A stretch of 64,000 bases of DNA from assembly GCA_916610825.1 (NCBI GenBank), contig OU744448.1, forward strand, positions 10,668,125 to 10,732,124. Direction: 5' to 3'. Source of the stretch: Haliclystus octoradiatus. Its lineage: Eukaryota; Cnidaria; Staurozoa; Stauromedusae; Haliclystidae. The position numbers were made by a program, and so were the translations under genes. Numbering within the stretch: the stretch's first letter is position 1; the number at the start of each line of letters is the position of its first letter. The notes beneath the pieces are model-generated. The model did not search any database, was not told where the DNA came from, and worked only from the letters and a program-made list of their open reading frames with translations. This document shows, one piece after another, positions 46,357 through 59,100 of this stretch.

Positions 46357-47120
46357 AATTTGACCAAAATTGCTCCAACTCATATTAGTTCACGTAACTA
46401 CAGTGCTTAAGAGACAGAATCAACACCCCCTTTTATATGACAGCTATCTAATTAATATTCATAAACTACTTATATAAGATACTCCACGCTACCATATCGC
46501 TACGAAACGAGGTTATACAATTTAAGAGACTTTTAAATCAGTTTTTATTTAATATTTTGGTGGTAAATTTAGCAATAAAATATCAAGTTTGTTTACTATT
46601 CAAATCATGTAATTCATTTTAGATAGTTTTCCATATTATATTTTAACAAATTTGAATAAGCCTGGTCAAACATTACATCAGTTGATTTTGATTGTTTGCC
46701 AATAAGAAAGAAGCTATATGTCAAATAAGTGGAACTGCGGTATATTGTTTTGATAAGAGTATCATTGACTTATATAATTAATTTAAGTATGCTGCTTCAT
46801 CTTCACTTACATTGCAGCCCTGTGAGGATTGTGATTTATAAGGATTGTTTTTAGCAGAGAAAAAGTCAACACAGTACTTTAAGCGGATGTTTTTCTGCTT
46901 ATAAATTATTTTCCTTTGTATTTATTCAATTTTTTTCACATACTAGTCATCTACTGAGAGTGACCATCAGACTTGAAGGTCATAGAGAAACTCCTACACC
47001 CCTCCGCACCCCTATGCATGTTACCTATTCAGATTTGGGATCATTCTGTGATTGTAGTCTCACTCTCAGAGTACAGCATGGTTAGAAATGAAAGCGGGGC
47101 TCGATGTTGATCCCATGAAA
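46357..47120. other. Nocturnin 3' region and THOC2 promoter
   Basis: A nocturnin polyadenylation signal AATAAA lies at 46574-46579. The part near 47000-47120 is the presumed THOC2 promoter and leader. No other gene or repeat was seen. Confidence 0.5.
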
Positions 47121-50100
47121 ATGGCGGCTAAAAATAGTGTCGCCGTTTTGGATCGGGATGAAGAAATGACTGATCACAGCAAAAACCAACGGTAAGACAA
47201 CCTAAATAGTTATTATGCCGAGCGTATGTAACTAATCTATTGTAATTTTGGTGATTTTATTTGCATTTCTTATATTGTTCTTGCAAATAGGAAGGTAATT
47301 GTTTTGTCAATATGACGACAAAGGTGACAAAAACAAGTTAAAATGCAATTCACAAGATTGAAAATTAGGCTAGATTACTGTACAAATACTGTTCCGTAGA
47401 AACAATAGATGAATGAAATAATTTATTAAAGTTATTTCTTTGAAAATATGCCTAGCTGATCAGCTCGCTCAGGCTCGCTGTTGAATTAATAGCAGGCTAG
47501 TAGCATTGCTACCCTATAGAACAAACGTAGCCTAATACTATAAGTGGACTGTGGAATCCATGTGCTTGGCCAGTTTGCAGAGAAGGGCGCTTTCCGGCAA
47601 GATCTCGGGGGATTAGGAAACAGAATTGATCGTGTAAATTGTTTAGTTCAATACCGACACACTAGTATGAGTATGACAGTGTGAGACAATTTACGAATAA
47701 ATACCAAGATGAAGGTATAGTACGGCGTAAAGCAAAAGATATTTGACCGAATGACATAGTCCTATGCACTTCTGATAATTGACACATCATCTGGTCTTGA
47801 TTGCATAGTATTGATATTCATTGAGAATAAGGGTAATTAAAATTAACAACGGTGTATTACTGTGAACTGCCAATCGGTTACAAACTCGGAGAAGACATTT
47901 AAATTATAATTGATAATAATGAAATAAATACCTGGCTGATTAATTGTAGCTAAATATTTAGATAGATAGATAGATATTTAAATCAATCATCATCCGTAAG
48001 AAGCACATATATGGTTAACATTTACAAGGTATATTGAAACAATGATTGTGATCATCCCTTAGGCATCGATGCCTGTTTATTGGGAGACACAAAGTATATT
48101 TACAGGTTAAATGATTTCAAACTAGAATAATAGAAAATTAAAAGAAAAACTAAGAATTTAGAGAAAGGGTAAAAGTTAGCAAGTGAGTATTTGTGATCAA
48201 GTTGAGAAAATTGGAAGGAAAGGCAATTGTTCAAGATGATGAAGTGGTTTATAATGAATGTCTTGTGTGATTTGTATATATATATATATGTATTTTTGAT
48301 TTATTTGACATCAACACTTTACCCTTTGATACAAATAATATTAAAGTTAGTAACACCATAACACTTTGTAGGGCAATTCCATCATGACCCACTTACAAGT
48401 CAGAGAGTTTTTTCTTTGGGTGATTCCACCAGAAGGGAAACCAAAAATTTTACAAGCGTCAAAAATAAAGCAAGGAATTCAGACAAAAATCAATTGTTTT
48501 CTTTAGAATAGATCTTTTACCATCATTATATATGTGTTTGATTGAGAAAGTGTTTAGACTTCGATGTGGATAAAATTAATGTTTTAAAGAGAGGGTTCAG
48601 TTGGCCGCTCGTGAATTTATGAAAACAACAACAAACTAAAACTTGAAATTTCACGTTTTTCTTTTCATGATTTTCTAACAGAAATTACATCAATCGATAT
48701 AAATTCACTTGTTTTGTATCATTGAGTAGTAAAAATAAAGAATAATGAGTGTCTTTTACCTTGAAATTATATAAATGTTTCGATCAATTCGGGCCGCTGT
48801 CAGTCAGACACGAAAAAGTCCTAAATGTTTTGTTTACTTCACAGCATGACACTTGATCGCTAAATCCTTTCGTATACAAAACAGAAAATAGCTAATTTGC
48901 ATATTATATTGCGGAAATATTGCTCTTTTCTTCAACGTCATCCTTTAAATCAGCGTGTCTGACTTACAGAAAACATTCATACGAACAGTTACAATCTAAG
49001 CGCAACAGTCGGTATCTCAAAGCTAATGCCATAATGATCATATAATCAAAGAAGCCGTGTGACCGCTTACCCGTTGTTTTGGACACTTCACACCACATGA
49101 TAATTTGAGGTCGCTTTCGTCAATATTTAGTCATGCATGTTGACTATTTTATCGCATGCGAAATGGGAATAGCAGTTCACTTGGCCTTGTTGTTTAGATT
49201 ATTATCTGTATGTGTGCTACATTTTGAACAAAAAGAACAACCAATTTACATTACATGATGGTTATAGATTTGAAAGGAATATATAAAAGTCTTAATAAAA
49301 GTGTATTACTTGTGTTTTGTGTCAAGTTATGTCAGTCAGACACAAACTGCGTCTGAGAGGTTAGTCAGACACGAAATCTTGTCAGTCAGACACAAGAAAC
49401 ATTTGTTTATTGACTTATATATTTTGGAAGTATTTAATAAAATGAATAATATTTGTGAAGTATAATATCTTAAGAACATGATGAGAGTGATTTTATTCTT
49501 CTTTATGCCAACACTTCGCAGATATCTACAAATTTCCATCTCCAATTGGCAAAATGGCGAGCGTCCGTGTCAGTCAAACACGGACCTTAAACTTGTTGTA
49601 ATTTATTTATATTTTGAGTTATTGTGAATATTTTTACTTTGTGTGATTTTTTTTGCCACTCTTTATTTGTAAGAAATAATAATTGATCAAACTTTGCTTG
49701 GACGTTGATGCCCTATTTGAAAATATATACCGATGTGATTTGTCAGTCAGTCACAATGGAATCGCCCCTTTCAGGGCTTTGAAATTATTTTAACATTTGG
49801 CTTCATGTTTGTTAACACCTGTCTAGATTGATAAGAGGAACACTATTATTCAAAATAATTCAACAGACATGAAAAATTAAGTAAATTAGAATGAGTTGAA
49901 GAGCCGTGATCCACTTACCGCACTCGGCCATGTTCCCCAATCAGACACGAAAAACATAAAATTTCTGTGAATTCTTAGCGAAAATTAATAAAATTTCCCT
50001 TTCATCGTTTTCTTTAGACATGATAGCTTAGGTACAAAATCGAATTTATTATTTTCCTTTATTCAACTTGGAAAAATCAACGAAGTTACGATGTGACCCA

Positions 50101-53100
50101 CTTACCCGCGTTTTCTGATCCACTTACATCTACAAAGCAGCTTATTATAAATGAGCTGCAACGTTTTTTTGTTTAACACAAATATTACGCAATAATCTAA
50201 ATTTTTTGAGTGTATTTCAAATCTCTCATCATCATTGAATGTAGATCGACTGATATAATTGTTCAAAATGCTGTGAGGAATTATAACTTTTCTAAACAAC
50301 AACGATAACTTTCGTTTTCCTTCCGCCCCAAAAGCAACAAATATTTTGCAATATCATCAGCTGATACAATAGATGAATAAACACGATATTGCACCCCCAA
50401 ATAATTTTCCATAGATTTTCAAGTAGTGAATTATGAAGCAATCAATTAGAAGTCTGTGAAACAAGATTGTAACTTATTGCAAAACGCAAGGTGTGATCCT
50501 GACTCCCACTTTACCACCCTCCCCTAGATGATATCATATTGATGAATATTAATCAACATCATTTGGGGCAAATCAAAGTTTGGTGTTGTATGTTGTGCAC
50601 TCCCAAAAACAAAACAAAGTTTGCTTCATATATACAGTAGTATCGCAAACAGACGTTATGTGATTGTCAAACTGCAGTTATTATGTAAATCAAAAACATG
50701 CGCTCAACAAAGAAAGAATGCAATTGTTAAATCATTATTTTTCCATTGATGCAAGCTCCTTGATTGTCACCTGGCCTACTGCTCATCTAGGCCACATTGT
50801 TTTGGTTGAGCTAATCACTGCATTGGTTCTTCATCTAACTGAAGGATTTTTGAGCTGAAAAACCAGAAGGCACATTCACAAATTATATTCTATTCTAGAT
50901 TTATTATTATCTGTTAATTATAGAATGGAATCAGCAAAATCGTTACTGAACGCAGGAAGTCAACATAATGGTAAGTTTTAATATTAATTATATTCAACTA
51001 TTTATATCGAACCATTCAAATTAAGTGTTAAATAACTTTTGCTGGTACCTATAAAATGATTTTAAACATTTTACTTTTAACTCAACTACGAAATTCCATT
51101 TTTGTAACCACTTTAAAGCAGCCTTTTTGGCTTTCTGACTTTTTTGTTAGCACATAGGCCTGAATATATTCTGTTTCATTTCAAAAAATCTCTTGCCCTC
51201 AACATAAGCTCTTCATTACACACTTCAATGGAGAGTAGTCTATGTAGACATTTAATAGGCAGGTCCACTAAAATTTAAGTATGTACTTTAAACATATCCA
51301 TACGAAGATCAAAGGATAAGTTTAATATCCTCGATTTTTCTTTTCAAAAATATCGACAAACCATCTAGATGTCTGACTTCAAATGACATTGCGTAACCAT
51401 GGTTACGAAACGGCAAGTTTTGGTAGGTGAAGGAATGTGACGTCATAATCCGGACAAAGTGAGAAATCTACTATTATCATGACTTGATATCCAAAACCGT
51501 TCATCCATCAATTCGTCATTTTTTATCCAAATTTTTTGTGAATAGTATAATCAGAACCGCTGATTTTTAAACGAGGCTAAGGGTAAATTTTGTTTCTTTT
51601 TTCGGTTTGTCCTTTTTGTAGCGAAACAAAACAAATAGTTTACCATATCTTTCTCTCGCGGTTCCCGACCGCAAACGAACAAAATCAAATTTTCCCTAGT
51701 TCTCAGCCAGGCCGATCTGCACGTGCACACTGTTTTTGTCAAAGACCTTCAAAGTGTTTGTTCACATCAAAACGAAAAGGTTCACTCGTCTTTAGCAAAG
51801 TCTCACCGAAAAGTAGGCAGCATTCACTTGGAAATATATATATACATTTGATATTTATTGAAGAAACCTCACTCATATATAAACGGCTTAGATCATCACT
51901 CAAACATCAAAGTAGTGTTATTTTTATTTATCAAATCTTCGTTTTTTTATTTCGTCTGTCATGCATCATCAACTGTTGCTTGTGTTATTATCACCAGATA
52001 TAAGACGGTGAAATCGCATTCAGTGTGCATTTATTTGAATTAACAAACACTTTAAATGGACCTATTAACGCTTTACCAATTCTAGATTTGGATTTATTCT
52101 AGTAAATCAGAACTCAAATTCAATAAAGTTGCCGTTTAAATGAAATATTTTACACATCGATCACGCATGCTACGACAGTTTACGTCGAGGCATATAATTT
52201 TGTGAAAACCAAAAAGCAATTTATGATTCATTTTGCATTGATTAACAAATATATACTTGGACCAATGATTAATCATGCAGTTTGTGTGAAGGCAATGGAC
52301 GATATTGATGTAGTAGCTATATTTAGCTATATATTTTATCCCATTGATCAGCGACTCCTTTCACTTATTATCCAACTTGTTTGAAACTTTATGTGTGTAT
52401 TTTGAAATTCAAATAATTTGCTAAGCTAGTCTACCATCCTTGTTCCTTCTCGCTTCGACACTCGAACCATGCTCGAACGTAGACAAAAACAACATAAATG
52501 GATATAAATATTTCAGAGTGATTTCCATTGATGAATATTTCAGGTCACCGTAATAAGTTTTTTGAAATCAGCCTTCAATATTTTGAACAGGAACAGCAGT
52601 GCTAATGGAAATGATTACATTCAAATTTGACGTTCAACGATACCAATAATTACAAAAAATGCTAAAAAAAGTCTCCATTGTTTAGCGGAGTGTGGTTTTG
52701 TTCTGTCCGGGAAATGACGTCATAATATAGCAAGCCAATCACAAATCGTTTTGACGTTCTACAAAATTTTGGATTTAAAACTCAATAATGAAGGGTTTTT
52801 GGAAAAAATTTTGGATTTTGTATCAGTTTCATGGAATTCTGCGGGTATGATATATCCGAAACAAGAATAAAATCAACTTTGAAATTTTTAGTGGACCTGC
52901 GTATTGTTTAGTTTTTTGGCTGATATTTCAATGTTTTTCTACCGGATTTGAATTCTAAGGTTTGCCTTTTCTTATTGAAATTCAATAAAAAATCTTTCTT
53001 ATTCTTAGTTTCAGTCTATTTTCAAGATGTGTGCTTTCAGGCAAAGATCACTAATATGCTTTTGAAAACAGGGCATATCAATAAGCCTCTTCGGAGTTTA

Positions 53101-56100
53101 AAAATTTCATTTTTCTGAGGTGGATCAACGAAGTAAATTCAAAATAAAGGTCCCGCGTTTTTTCCCTAATGACCGGTTAACAATTTGAAATATCAAATCG
53201 ACAAGTAACTCCAAAGAGGGGAAGAGGCTTATACTCTGCAGCCACAATCGTAATTATGAGTATTTGCTTACTGGCCATTATTTTCTTCGTTTCAGACAAT
53301 ACCATGTCCTTGTATAAAAGCATTTTAACATATTGCCATGGCGATGCATCAAAAGATACCACACTGGATGTCATCAAGTCTTACGTGGTAAAATATTAAA
53401 CTATTTGCCTTTTAACTTAACTATTGTCTTCTTGATTATTAATTTGGACAGATATCTTCCTTTTTGTAAGCCTAAAATTGAAGATTGGCAATAGGCAATG
53501 ACATGTTTAGACGTAGGAACAACAAGCACAAACTTTGGGCCCATGCTTCAAATAACCTTTTCTCAAACAGATACAACTTTTTTCAAAAACAACAAAGTAA
53601 GCTATTTTCTATCAATCAAACCATAACAACCAGAAACTTGTGTAAAAATATCATTTAATCGTCAGTGATTTTATTTCAAAAATTTTATTTTTCAGAAGAA
53701 CATATATTCCTGTTTTCATGACAACAAATGATGGTCCACTAATTGATTGAGTCCTGAAAATTAATGGGGATAATATTTAAGCCTTTTTTCAAATAGATGC
53801 TTTGACAACTCTTTGAATATTTAATGTAAAAGCTAGTTTAACTGTTTCATGGGGACGTAAATTGCATGGAGAGTTGGTAAAATAGAAAGCTATAGTTTGT
53901 GTTTATATTAACATATTAATTATGACTTTTATGATATTATTTCAGACTACTGCCACCAATGGTGCTACAGATCTACTAGACTCATTATCTATCATTGGTG
54001 AGTCTATAATATTAATTATAATCAAAATTTCACAATTGTTTTAGTCTTTCAATGAATTGGCACTTGGCAGTTGGATAAGAACCTTCTGAAATTTGTTATA
54101 CAAAAACAAGACCGTAGAAATTATGAGCAATACAATGTAGTGAAAGCTGTAGGTATATACACAGGCAGCTATGTAAATGTGTATATGTATGTAGACAGTG
54201 TCGCCCTACCGAAGGCACCCTTACTTCTCCTCTATTTCTAGATGAGTGGCTTTTTTGCTGAGAGCAAGGATTTTAAACGCTCTTTGTTGATCTCAGTCGC
54301 AACACTGCAGATCAATTTCATCAGATTTCATGGCAGATAGGTCTTGATTGTTAATGCGCAACGATGCACCGCAGTTACTCACAATGCGATTCCCTCTGGA
54401 CCAATCCATCCGCCATCTTCAGATGGTATTCATTTGATGTATCAGATAAAGTCTAGGCTGAATTGACCTTCGGGGGATTTGAACCACAGTCAATCAGATA
54501 TGATCTGATCTGATGTCCGGTTGATCTGCCTTCTTAGCTAATCCTCCTTGTGAAGAGTTATAGATAAATTGACCACTGTCTGCAGGCAGCCTCAATAGAC
54601 AAGTTGATTCAATAGAACATATCATGTTAGATATTGCAATGCTGATCGCTGAATAGAGGTGGTGGTTATAACAGTTTTGACTTTATAGAGATATTATGGA
54701 ATACTAGTTAACTATTTGATTATTCAGTGTGTGAAATGTTTCCTACTCAAATGATATTTGAATATTTTATTTTTAAGATAAATAATAGTTGTGTAAACAA
54801 ATAACCTTGCTTACGGAATATCTACTTTTGTTTTGTATAATCAATTAGTCATTGTTTAGAAACAAATAGATTTCAAAAGAAACGCTTGCCTATTATTTGC
54901 TTCAATTAAACTCATCCACTGATGAGCTCTGGCCTAGGTGCTTGGTTGGTGGGATATCTATTATAGACTTTATGCTCTATATATTTTATGCTTTCAATAT
55001 GCTTTTATGCTCTATTGCTCTGTATTCTTTCATGCTTTTGTAGTGCTTTTATGCTCTATATGCTTTAATGCTCGATATGCTTTAATTGCTCTATATGCTT
55101 TTATGCTGCTATTGCTACTGGCGAACCTGTCACACTCCATATATGGATCCCTGTCCAACCAAGCACCTGTCACGCTGATAACCAGTGGAATTAATTGTCA
55201 TTATTCAACTTACCAACACTTACCAATATATGCCGGCTATATTTTGCTTCAATAAAAACATTTTTTTTTTGATAGTTTGTTTTGTCATTTTTGAACTTAT
55301 GTTTTCAAACTTTTTATTCAAAGAATAAAGAAACATAGTGAAAGTTAAACTACTTGAATAATAAAATTTTGTAATTAGTTTCCCTATAATAATTCAACTA
55401 GAAGTTTGAAATTGCATTAATTTCTATCAAACGATATATTGAAATCCAAATAATCTTATGATTCTAGAAAAAAAACGATTGCTATTGTTAAATTTCCAAA
55501 ATGTGTTGTTTTAATTGGCTTTCTTCCATGGTCCAACAAAAGTAGGAATCCTGGAATCCTAGATTCCGGAAGGCTAGAGCAAATTTAGAAGAAAATTGAC
55601 TTTTTTCGCTGAGAGCAATGATTTTAAACGCTCTTTGTTGATCTCAGCCGCGACATTGCAGATCAATTTTAACAGATTTCATGGCAGATAGGCCTTGATT
55701 GTCAATGCGCAACGATGCGCCGCAGCTACTCACAATGCAATTCCCTCTGGACCATTCCATCCGACATCCCCAGATGGTACTCATTTGATGTTTCAGATAA
55801 AGTCAAGGCTGAGTTGACCTTAGGGGGATTTGAACCACAGTCGATCAGAGCTGAAGTTCGGTTGCTCTGCCATCTGAGCTAATCCTCCTTACCATAATTA
55901 ACATACCTTAACGGTAGGCCTAGCTTAAACATTAGCTAAACGGTTAACATTACTTTGTGATAGATATTGAGCTCAGTTGTGCCACTGATGGAAAGAAAAT
56001 CAAAAGCAATTTCCTTTCTCTGATATCCAGTTGTGTACCGGTAAGTTTATATTTTGTTATTGAATCTAAGGAGATAATTATGAATTTTTTTCCAATGTAA

Positions 56101-59100
56101 AAACATCATAGATTTCAACAGAAACTCAACTATCACTATGATATTTAGTAGCCCTACTGGAAAAAAGTAGCCCTACTGGAAATGTACTGAGTGAAAATTG
56201 AACAGCTTCTCAGTACTTTGAAATGACGTTGTGTATTTTGATTTTTTCAGCTCCTAGATTGAATTCGTAATTTCGTAATCACTCACTTTCCTGTTAGGAA
56301 AAATTAGCTTTGTATGTGTTATACTAGCCTGTGTCACAGACCAAAACATTAGAAAACTTTAGAATCTGTGCATTGCATTACAACCATAACCAGATAAGTC
56401 ACATAAAATATGTACGAAAAACCAGCGTCAAAACATTCTTTGTCGAATTCTTTGAGATCGAAGTTAGCGGTCATTTTCGTCACGTCTGAATCAATCAACA
56501 ACTAACAAAATGAGAATGAGGTATGTGATTGATTCTATCACAGAAATCTCTGGAACATACTACTTGACAAAATTAGACAAAAGGCTGTAATACACAGAGC
56601 CTAATGTTTCTAAATGTTTATGGTCTTTGATGCAGGTGAGTATTATACTCCTTCTTGAATCTTAGCGTAATTTCAAAAAGAAGTCTTGAAATCTAGTGAA
56701 AAACCAAACACCGTTATCTTATGCTGGATCAAAAGTTGGTGTAGCGATCATTATCTGATATGTAGATTTCTCAATAAAAGACCCCTCATTTTTTTAAAAC
56801 TGTTTTTATAGATAATTATTTCTGAAGATTCAATGAAAGAAAGACTGGAAGCAGATCTTCTTGAAGCAGCTGGGATTATTCCTATGCAAAAACCATTTAA
56901 TCAAAAAATTGTGAGAACAAAAACGAAACTATTGTAAGTGATTTGCTCATTTCCTTGATATTTAAATTTTAAGCAAGTATTGAATGATGATGCACGTAAT
57001 ATTCAGAATTTTAATTTACGTGTTGTACAATTTAATACCTGTATAAATAATAAGATATCTGATACCTTTTAACTGTAAAGTTCAGAGAGTAGGTATATCA
57101 TGTATTATATTTAAATCAGCTTGAATTATATTTTTGTTCAAAATGTTAACTATAAACAAATCCAACTGCAATCTAATTATTCGAGTGTCCAGGATATTGC
57201 TAGCCTGCGTCACAGACCGCAATCCATTCACGAAAAAATTGGGTCTCTGTGAATTGCTCGGTTTCTCTGTCCGGGCCTCGTATCTGAATCAGACTGATGT
57301 CGCATAATTATGTATGATTAAGGTGATTCTCACCGGGATTCTCATACTACTTTGTTTACTAAGTTGAATTGACTCGAAGGTGTAAAAACTGTGATTAAAC
57401 AAATTTTAAATATAGACTACTTGTTTTCAGATATTATCATATTATGCAACTTTCTTTGAAAACTTTTAAATCTAATGTTCTGTTTGTCAATAATGCACAA
57501 ACACCAACATGAAGAAGAATTGAGAAGTGCTGTCTTTTTGCGTGTTTGAATCCTGGTCTAGCCGATTCCCGCTCCGCTAATTTTTGTAACAATACAAATT
57601 ATATGCTACGTGCTATTAATTCTATTTTAGGCTTTGTAGCTATGCTAATTGATTGATCGAACAGAGGTGATGAATTTGTTCACCTAAGAACAATAGATTT
57701 ACCATTCATTGATCAGAAACTTTCGCTCCAGGTTTTCGTGGAGCGGTGGGACAAAGAACTGAGCAAATCATTCAGACTCTATCTTTTGTGAATGAATTGC
57801 GCTCTGTAATGCAGATTAGGATATTGTAGTAAAGGATGCAATAGCAAATTATCAACATTATTCATCATAAACTTTTCCACTTGAGCTGTAAATATCATGT
57901 TCTCGAACTAGCTCACGATACTTTGCTTTATCATTGAGAAATATATTCTGCTGCGGTTACGACGCTATTGTTATCCTTGCATATTGGGTTGAAAGCTGAC
58001 CTTACTATGATATATATATACGTCACATTCTAATTGTACTAATCAGTGGTGAGATCAAAAACACAAACCTGGGGCAAACAAAATTCTGCCCTAAATTGAA
58101 CCCGCTTCTGCTAAACTTGGCATGCGTAACATGTTCACAACAACAGAAAACAATAGCTTGTTTTGGGCAGAATATCGTTGTGCACTAAGAGAAGCAATTA
58201 TATGAGACCATAAAGCGCATGATAGCATACAGACTAAAATTAATAAAATTATCAACAAAGGTCACAGAGAAGATTACCTACACTTTGGACAAAGTTGAAA
58301 TAGGAAATATATAATTAATATAACACAATCCCACTATAATCTATTGCATGAATTATCTCATGTTGGCCACAAATGTCTTTGTAATTCATATTTTTGAATA
58401 AAGGCATAGTACAGGAAAGGAATGGTTGGGCACTGTCCCAACTGCCCTAATGGTCCAGTCGCCACTGTTACAGTTGTTAGCTGACAATTGACTGTGCAGT
58501 TTGCTTTTTGATTCATTGCCTATAATTTTCTGTTCTCAATTTCCCCGTAGTTTTAAGCAGCAAAAATTCAATTTATTACGTGAAGAAAATGAGGGTTATG
58601 GCAAGTTGATTTCTGAACTTGGGAATGACTTTACTGGTGGAGAAGTACAATCTAAAATGGTTTTAGAAAACATCAAAGCTTTAATTGGTAATTTTTCTGT
58701 CTCATTCTCAGAATATTGAAATGTATTGATATTGTACTCACTGCCTGCTTTAACAGTCATCACAATATACACCAGTTCATCATTCTATAAAATTCAATTC
58801 ACAGTTTCAGGTTTCTGCCTACATTCTGGGTCCGAGAAAATGGTTTTACCTACTGCAACCCTAAGTTTTTCTTAAAATTTCTTAAGAATTTTGCCCCACA
58901 GCGTACCAAAGTAGCAATAAATAGGCAGATAAGAACTTTTGCTACAAACTATTTTAATTGCCCTGATGGATACATAAACCATCTTAGAAATAGACATAAA
59001 TATGGAATTACCAAGTTCATTTCAAATTCTGAAGTTTTAAGATTGAGAATGCAGAGAAGAAACCAGTAAAATCACAAACAAAATGATGGATCTAGCTTCA

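Noticed and set aside
51590-52003. 137-codon frame inside the TA-flanked transposon copy B
   Set aside because: The matching region of copy A does not preserve the frame and no transposase motif is present.
57855-57960. Minus-strand exon-like block after a CAG acceptor
   Set aside because: One frame is open for about 30 residues, but no donor site, neighbouring exon or known family was found.
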